Position numbers and translations under genes: made by a program | Source of the DNA: Kalmusia sp. IMI 367209 | Taxonomy: Eukaryota > Ascomycota > Dothideomycetes > Pleosporales > Didymosphaeriaceae | Assembly: GCA_027946365.1 (NCBI GenBank) | Contig: JAPEUQ010000014.1 | Span: 434,001 to 498,000 of the forward strand | Direction: 5' to 3' | DNA: 64,000 nt | The notes under the pieces: generated by a model | What the model was told of the DNA's origin: nothing | Databases searched by the model: none | Seen by the model: only the letters and a program-made list of their open reading frames with translations | Shown: one piece after another, positions 57,718 to 64,000 of the stretch | How the letters are laid out: the number at the start of each line of letters is the position of its first letter | Position numbering within the stretch: the first letter of the stretch is position 1

Positions 57718-58191
57718 AGCTCGCGATATGGAGGGGAAGGTAGCGAGCGTGTGGAAGTGAAAGAAGGAAACAAGCGTGGCTACGTCGACGGCATTTAGAT
57801 GGGGCTGGTTGTATGGACGGCGATGGGATTCTCCAGGCCACCGTGGTTGCCCGAAAGTGATGCTGCATGCTGCAGGACCCTTGTCGACGGGCACTAACTG
57901 GGTCTAGTGTTAGGCTAAGCCGCTTCGGGTACGTCCCAAATCAGCGCGTCATTACTTGCGCCTACGGAAACGCGTGGTCCGGCTGGGCTGGGAGTCGCTC
58001 CACGTCCAACCTCACTTTCCTTCCTGTATAAAGTCTGCGTGGCCTGCTGCTTACTGAGATTGCGGTACGCGTAAAGATTGGTTTAAAATCACACATAACG
58101 GACGTCGTTGCTATTTCAGAGCACAGTTCGTTGCCGAGCCCCCTTTTCCGTCTCGACAAAAAATTTGAAAACATTCTACTTCTTGCCAGAC
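57718..58191. promoter_or_regulatory. Shared promoter region of ATG27 and ERG24
   Basis: 474 bp separate the divergent start codons. No coding frame and no clear TATA box were found. I could not identify a sterol-response element with confidence. Confidence 0.45.
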
Positions 58192-59775
58192 ATGGCACCA
58201 AAACCCAAGGCAGAGCCTGTCCTGGAAAAGCCACACGGCTATGAGTTCTTCGGACCGCAAGTGTATCCTAGACTCCAATCCCCTCCGGTCATTAATCAGT
58301 CTTAGGCCTGGCGCTTTCGCCATCTCCTTCTTCCTCCCTCTACTTTGCTATGCCTTCACTTTCCTGTGCAATGATATCTCTGGATGTCCTGCACCGTCAC
58401 TGCTCCATCCATCAAGTCTGGACCTAGAACAGCTGAAGAAAGAAGTTGGTTGGCCTGGGTTTTCGGGTTTAATAACATGGAATGCCGTTCTCGGTAACTT
58501 TGCCTACTATCTCCTCAGTCTGGCTCTATACGCTTTCCTCCCCGCTGAAGAGCCCGAGGGCACCGAACTCAGAAGTGGAGGAAGGCTCAAGTATCGATTC
58601 AACGGTATGTTGATCACGTGTCTCTTTTCGTTCGCTTCGGAAATTCCTAACATGACGCAGCTTGGGGCTCTGGTATCTTCATCCTGGTCATTCTTGCCGC
58701 GGGTACAATCGTCGAAGGTGCTGAGTTTCGCGTCTGGACCTTCATCTCCGAGAACTACCTTGGTCTGCTCACCACCAATATACTCACATCGTACGTTTTG
58801 GCCACCTATGTCTACGTCAGCTCCTTCGCAGTTCAGCACCCTAAGGACCCCAACATGCGTGAACTCGCAGCAGGCGGCCACAGTGGCAATCTCCTTTACG
58901 ACTGGTTCATCGGCCGTGAGCTCAACCCGCGCATCACACTCCCTATCTTCGGCGAGATTGACATCAAGACCTGGGCCGAGATTCGTCCTGGTATGCTCGG
59001 CTGGGTCATCCTCGACCTTGCCTTCATCATGCAGCAGTACCGCAACTTCGGTAAAGTCACGGACTCGATCGTCCTAGTCACCTTCGCGCAGACCTTCTAC
59101 GTCTTCGACTGCTACTATATGGAGCCCGCCATGCTGACCACTATCGACATCATCAGCGACGGCTTCGGCCTAATGCTCTCATTTGGCGACCTCGTCTGGG
59201 TGCCCTTCACCTACAGTTTACAAGCACGGTATCTCGCGACCTATCCCGTCGAGCTCGGTATCCGTGGGCTGATTCCCATCGCTGCCGTGCAAGCTGTCGG
59301 CTACTACATTTTTCGCGCCGTCAACAACGAGAAGAACCGGTTCCGCACTAACCCAGACGATCCGCGTGTCTCGCACCTCAAATATATTGAGACAGCTTCC
59401 GGCTCGAGGCTCCTCGTGACCGGCTGGTGGGGCACAGCTCGCCACATCAACTACCTCGGCGACTGGTTTATGTCGTGGTCGTATGTGTTGCCTACCGCTG
59501 CAGCGGGTTACGTGATTCGCAATGCGGCGACACATCCAGTTGACGCATCAGCCACGGACGCCGTCTTCTTTCAGAATACGTATCAGAAGTATGTCATCCC
59601 TGGCGAGGCAAAGGGCTGGGGCATGGTTGTCACATACTTTTTCATGGTGTACTTTGCCGTACTACTGATCCATCGGGAGAGGAGAGACGAAGAGAAGTGT
59701 AGGAGGAAGTATGGCAAGGACTGGGAGAGGTACTGTGAGTTGGTACCGTACCGAATTGTACCGTATGTCTACTAG
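58192..59775 (+). CDS. ERG24: Delta(14)-sterol reductase
   Basis: Exons 58192-58256, 58306-58604 and 58661-59775 give 492 residues. Family marks are HGYEFFGPPGAF, CPAPSLL, the substrate-side NPRITLPIFGEIDIKTW, LLYDWFIGRELNPR, the reductase signature LLVTGWWGTARHINYLGDW, and C-terminal YGKDWERYCELVPYRIVPYVY. Eight or more membrane helices place it in the ER. It reduces the C14 double bond after lanosterol demethylation in ergosterol synthesis, using NADPH; it is the target of morpholines. The first intron starts with GC instead of GT: only a GCAAGT donor keeps FFGPPGAF in frame. Divergent from ATG27. Confidence 0.92.
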
Positions 59776-59798
59776 GCTGCCGTGTTGGTGGGGAAAGA

Positions 59799-60159
59799 GA
59801 TGCGACGCTATCGGATCAGTCGGGCTGGATCTGATTGAAGACGTGCATTTCATATACGTGGACTGGGTTGATGCGATGCTATCGTTGAACGATTGAAGAC
59901 ATGCATCACAAAGAAAAGAAAAAAGTAGATGCGGATGGTATGCTACCGCGGAGTCACGGTCGAAGGCATACGTCCACACAGCACTGATGTAACGCTACCG
60001 CGCAGACGGTCAAAGACGTACATCGACAAAACAGGTGCAACGCTATCGCTGGAAAGCGATCAAAGACGTGCATCTATCATAATCTTTAATACTTAGGAAG
60101 ACAGGGGGCCGGGTGCCATGCTATTGGCTTGGGACATAGCTAAATCGAAAATATGCATC
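59799..60159 (+). repeat. Tandem array of six hairpin-forming units
   Basis: Six imperfect units begin at about 59799, 59870, 59934, 59986, 60034 and 60112, each 38-52 nt. Each has an outer stem (GATGC...GCATC, or GATGTA...TACATC, or GGTGC...GCATC) and an inner stem (ATCGTT/AACGAT, ACCG/CGGT, ATCGCT/AGCGAT, and others) around a small loop, followed by a conserved GAAGAC or AAAGACGT before the closing strand. Bases differ between units mostly where the partner changes too. The array lies 24 bp after the ERG24 stop, so it may be in its 3' UTR or a separate RNA. No known RNA family is recognised. Confidence 0.7.
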
Positions 60160-60257
60160 CACTTCACCGTTCTCAATGTGACAGTGTTGCGAGTGCAGTG
60201 TTACCACCGAACAACTTCGCGACACATGCTCGTCACATACTGGCACCTCGGTGCCTT

Positions 60258-61105
60258 CTAATACCCCTTGGTCTCTCCATCATTCAAATCTTGCATCTTA
60301 ATCTTCTGCCCCTTGATCCCAAACCACATTAGATCCATCTTCCCGCCCTTCTCCTCCGCCGTCTTCTTCGCCTGCCTCGCCGCAATCTTCTCCGTCCACG
60401 CCCTCAGCTTGTCATATTTGCTCAAATCGCAGTACCCCCTCTGCACCGCAACATCCATGCCCCAGGTCATATTGAAATCGCTCACACCCATCTCCGCCCC
60501 TCCAAACCACGGCTTCTCCTTGGTCAGCGCATCGTCCAGGATCTGGAACACAGGCTGCAGGTCGCCCTTGAATCGCATCGTCATGGGCAGGCCCATGATC
60601 CTATACAGCCAGCTGAACGGCCACGGCGCCACCTGGCCCAGCACCTCAAAGATGATGGTGAAGTCGTTCTTCTGGCCGAGCGTGCTGCTCGCGAACTCGG
60701 AGAAGAAGCGGTCTCGGCGGCGGTCCTCGAGCGTCTTAGGCGTCCACAGTCCGCCAGCGTACTCCTCGTTGATGAACTCGAGGATGAGCTTGGACTCGGT
60801 GAGGACGCCAGGCTGGACCTGGATTAGCGGGGGAGGGCTGTTGTCTGTTGTTTCGAGGGCTGGCGAAACATGAGCCTTCGCACGCGCATCACTTTGGGTT
60901 TTGGGGGCTTACTCATGATGGGGGATTTGCCGAGCTTGAAGACCTGGAGCAGGTCTTTGTTGTAGGGCACCTGGCGCGGGTAGTTTTTGAACTCATATTT
61001 GAAAGAAGGGTCGTGCTGATGGAGCTCTTCGAGCATCCAGAGGCAGCGGTGGGCTTGCGAGTGGGCGAGGTTGTGGATGGTGGGGATGGTGGTTTGGGGT
61101 GCCAT
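60258..61105 (-). CDS. Glutathione S-transferase, Gtt1-like
   Basis: Exons 61105-60913 and 60859-60258 join in phase to give 264 residues. The N-terminal thioredoxin-like domain has IHNLAHSQAHRCLWMLEEL, then LLQVFKLGKSPIM before a beta strand and QVQPGVLTESKLILEFI with the conserved ES pair (glutathione binding). The C-terminal helical domain has KPWFGGAEMGVSDFNMTWGM with the N-capping-box Asp. It resembles yeast Gtt1, a membrane-associated transferase of the ER that conjugates glutathione to electrophiles. It ends in a basic QKIKMQDLNDGETKGY tail. Convergent with ERG24. Confidence 0.85.
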
Positions 61106-61874
61106 TGTCTTTTTTTTCCTGTCTCTCACTCTAGGGTTTGAGTAGAGCGGCGAAGGCGTGAGTGAGCTACAGACAATCGTCTTTTCACGCGGTTTCGAAG
61201 TTCCGATTGCTATTGCTGTCCAAACAATCGTCCGTCTTGTGTATTGTTTGTCTCGCAAACCATTCAATTTTTCCAAATCCAGCAGAGCATCATTTGTAAA
61301 CACAATACCGCAACGAAACCCTCAAAAAGACAGCAAAATCTGCTGTCAGCGGCGTAGTCGATCCTTCTTATACTCTAGGAGGAATAAATAGCGGCTTACG
61401 CCCAGCATAAACCTAATGTCCTGGATCGTAAGCTAAGTATGAACAAGACCACTGAGGGGTCTAGTTGCCGCACAAGCCCACTCGAGGTCAGGACGCGATC
61501 ATCACGCTAACCAAAAGTACCCATGCGAAGACAAAGAATGTCAGCGATTGTGGCAGCAGTGTTGTGGGGGCTATAATGTTGGCGGATTGCTTGCCAGGTA
61601 GATAATGCGGGGACTTCCATGGTCTCGTACGCCACGATCGTAAGCTAGCTTATAGCCGGCAGGCTTAGAATGATGACAGCTCCGTGTATAAGTGCAAACA
61701 GCCTATCTTCCCGATTGGTATGTATGGTGATGATAATGCTCATTGGTCCACAAGTTACAATTAGAGAGCTACACGCATCGTGCATCAGCTTCTGAATAGC
61801 AGTCAGAAACTTAGGACAGTACCACCAAACCCAATAACTCCAACACATCCGCTCTGCCCTCAGATTAGACTACT
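61106..61874. other. Intergenic
   Basis: This holds the promoter of the transferase gene and the 3' region of the Gln-rich gene, both on the minus strand. No RNA gene was found. Confidence 0.5.
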
Positions 61875-63384
61875 TTACGTAGCTTTTGACGGTATACCAG
61901 ACCACACGCCGGGAGTATTGGTATTGCTGACCCCTGTCGAAGAAGCATTGCTACCTGTTGTCATTCCTCCCCCGGCATTTGCATATTGCAAACCGCTGTT
62001 GAATGAGTTAACAGATGTGGGTGTACCCGGCGCACCTGTGTAATCGGGTCCAACTACAGGCCGACGTTGGGGCATTTGAGCGTAGGAAGGATTCATTGCG
62101 GGATTGGCGTTCGGAATCTGCTGCTGTTGAATATAAGGTTGAGATGGAAATTGCACTTGCAGTGGTAGTGGTTGCGGCTGTGGTTGAAACAGAGGTTGAG
62201 GTTCGAAGGGAACCCGAGACTGAATCTGGAGTTGCTGTTGGAATTGAGCTTGAGGTTGGATGTGCGGCTGACTTTGTGTCATTGAGGAAGGACGCGCCCG
62301 TGGCATGCAAGGAATTGGTGAGTGTGTTTGCGCGAGTGGAGGTAGCGCAGGAGCCATCTTATTGTAGTCATCCCACGTATGCTCCGGTAGATTCGAAAAA
62401 GCCTTCCCAGAGGTGAGAAGTAATATATATGACGATGGATGGTGCGGAAACAAATATAGACCCTATACGCTATTAGTAAACCTCATTTTCACGCCTTTAC
62501 GTATCAGTATAGAGCAACTCACGGCAACCCCACTAAAATCTGGTGCGTCCTCCAAAAACTTGTTGGTCCCCTTCAGCCCCTCCTCTCTCTCTTTTCCCCT
62601 CAAGTCCCAGCTCCCGCCACCTTTCACCGTGCGCATAAAGTAGCTCCCATCTGCGCCCAGTGTGACGAAGCTCGGTGCATCACAGCCGTCATCTTTCCAG
62701 ACGGTCTTCCAAGCATCTTGACTAATTAAGCGGTGCAGAAGCGCTTTCTCGAGTGTTGGCGGGAGGTTGCTCCAGGAGGCAGATGTCTTGTCGTGTGCAT
62801 AGTAGGAGTCATAGGGACCAAGAGTGATGGAGAGGGTCGTGAGATCACGTATTATGCGGGGATGACCGTGATAGAGGTAGTCTGTGAGGGGATTGGGGAG
62901 GTTGTAGTGTCCTGCATGTGTAAGCTAGATATGATAGCAGGGGTCTGGAGCGGCTTTGAGCCGATCCATGAGATATAGGAATAGAATAGGTAGCAACAAG
63001 ATATAGTTTAACATGCAAGGGAATGAATTGAAGACTTACTGCAATATACCTCCCCATCATGATCCCGATAGCTCACCAGATACGTCCCATTCTCGCCCAG
63101 CGCGAATTCAATGACATCCTTGATCGGCGGCTGTTTCGTGAACAGCGCTTCAACATCTGGCGGTAAATTGCGCCTGGAAAAGGTGAGAAGTATTTCACAC
63201 CAATTCTCTAATTTCCAGAACAGCAGCAAGAGCTCATGACTGATGCCATCGTTCAAGTCCTCGCTTGGCAGCCTACTACGGCGATCATGCATACATTGAA
63301 GGAAACTCACCAAGCCCAATGTGTAGGAGAGTTAAAGAAATAAGCTTCTTTTGCGCCCATCACAAATGACACAAAAATTGGCAT
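61875..63384 (-). CDS. Uncharacterised protein with repeated beta-motifs and Gln/Pro-rich end
   Basis: Four exons (63384-63311, 63173-63040, 62911-62523, 62462-61875) join in phase to give 394 residues. The first 230 contain four or so related units of about 50 residues. Each has a strand pair such as ENGTYLVSYRDHDGEVYC, then a W/NLP helix start (HWAWRNLPPDVEALF, ASWSNLPPTLEKALL, AFSNLPEHTWDDYN). The last 160 are Gln/Pro-rich with many QPQ repeats, then Asn/Gly/Ser/Thr. No catalytic motif is present. Low-complexity Gln-rich ends are common in transcription or RNA-granule proteins, but location is unknown. Confidence 0.65.
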
Positions 63385-64000
63385 TTTGATTGAGAACGAC
63401 CCGGTAGCTGAATGGCCGGTGCGGCTAGGAGGGTGCGAATAAAAGGCTAGCGGAGCGTAGTGCAAGTATAGAGAAAGCGAAACGTGAAAGGGATGTCTCA
63501 AAGCACGGGTTTTAGGGGTATCACGAGTGAAAATGGAATATGTAGCGAGCAGAGGGAGGGTCGAGGTCAGTGTGAGACACGCTGTGGTTGTTGGCCTCGT
63601 TGACTAGGCGGCTCAGCCCCTCCATTCGTACTCGCTTAGGCTTGCCTCTCATGGTTTCAGGCACATCATAACGGCACAAGGGACTAACGAATGCAATACG
63701 ATGTTAATTGTAATACCACATTTCGTATATTTCGAAAGCTACACGTAGAATGATAGGCCTGCAGCTTGCCGTTAATGGACGCACGTTCCGAAAGTCCTGC
63801 TCGCTATCAAAACACACTGATACAAGCGAGCATTACACGAGTCATATCCTTCCTATCGTAACACACAATACCTGATATGTTTCCGGAACGCCAGGGTGTC
63901 TGATGGTAATTCGAATAAAGACGCAAACGAGGAGCCTTCGGCAGAGCCTAGACCTTCTCAAGTACTCCAACTCCTCGAAAATTCAGTACGCACTTGGTCA
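63385..64000. other. Intergenic to window end
   Basis: This holds the promoter of the Gln-rich protein gene. No gene was recognised up to the window edge. Confidence 0.45.

Noticed and set aside
59799..60159. CRISPR-like array
   Set aside because: Units differ in length and spacing, repeats are palindromic throughout with no unique spacers, and the DNA is eukaryotic.

Overview
The window is nuclear DNA from a filamentous ascomycete, most likely a Dothideomycete of the Pleosporales type. Genes are carried independently on both strands. They are interrupted by short GT-AG introns of about 45-150 bp with CTAAC/CTGAC-like branch points. The families seen are typically fungal: Zn2Cys6 regulator, HET domain, UstYa/DUF3328 oxidase, SAT4-type rhodopsin domain, Atg27, Erg24, GT90, tannase. 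Most exon models below were joined by hand, checking that reading phase is kept across each splice. They have not been compared with transcripts or databases.

Layout. 0.4-3.8 kb: a divergent pair, a dihydroxybenzoate-decarboxylase-like amidohydrolase and a carotenoid/stilbene cleavage oxygenase, which suggests aromatic breakdown. 4-7.7 kb: an F-box protein and a GT90 glycosyltransferase. 7.7-11.7 kb: a gene-poor stretch with simple repeats. 11.7-14.9 kb: a large Zn2Cys6 transcription factor. 15-20.4 kb: another gene-poor stretch, ending in an N-terminally truncated HET gene with a tail of duplicated micro-exons and a PD-(D/E)XK-nuclease-like protein with an AT-hook.

21.2-26.6 kb looks like a dead sesquiterpenoid cluster. 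It holds an apparently intact P450, a terpene cyclase relic, a BAHD-type acyltransferase relic and a SAT4-type membrane protein relic. 27.3-30.9 kb holds an Ifi-6-16-like protein, then a small secreted Tyr-rich protein with two Lys-Arg sites, head-to-head with a UstYa-type oxidase. That pair has the features of a dikaritin-type RiPP locus and is the most interesting candidate system in the window.

31-45 kb holds mostly ordinary genes: Sen15, a GPI-type wall protein, a DUF2985 membrane protein, a Gln/Pro-rich His-repeat protein, an alpha/beta hydrolase, a tannase-family gene broken by one extra GGAA, an APH-fold kinase and a small conserved fungal protein. 48-56 kb holds an unrecognised 490-residue protein and a 1324-residue dynamin-superfamily GTPase of the SLIP-GC type. 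56.5-64 kb holds Atg27, Erg24 (with a GC-AG intron), a Gtt1-like glutathione transferase and a four-exon Gln-rich protein. Between Erg24 and the transferase lies a tandem array of hairpin-forming repeats whose paired positions change together.
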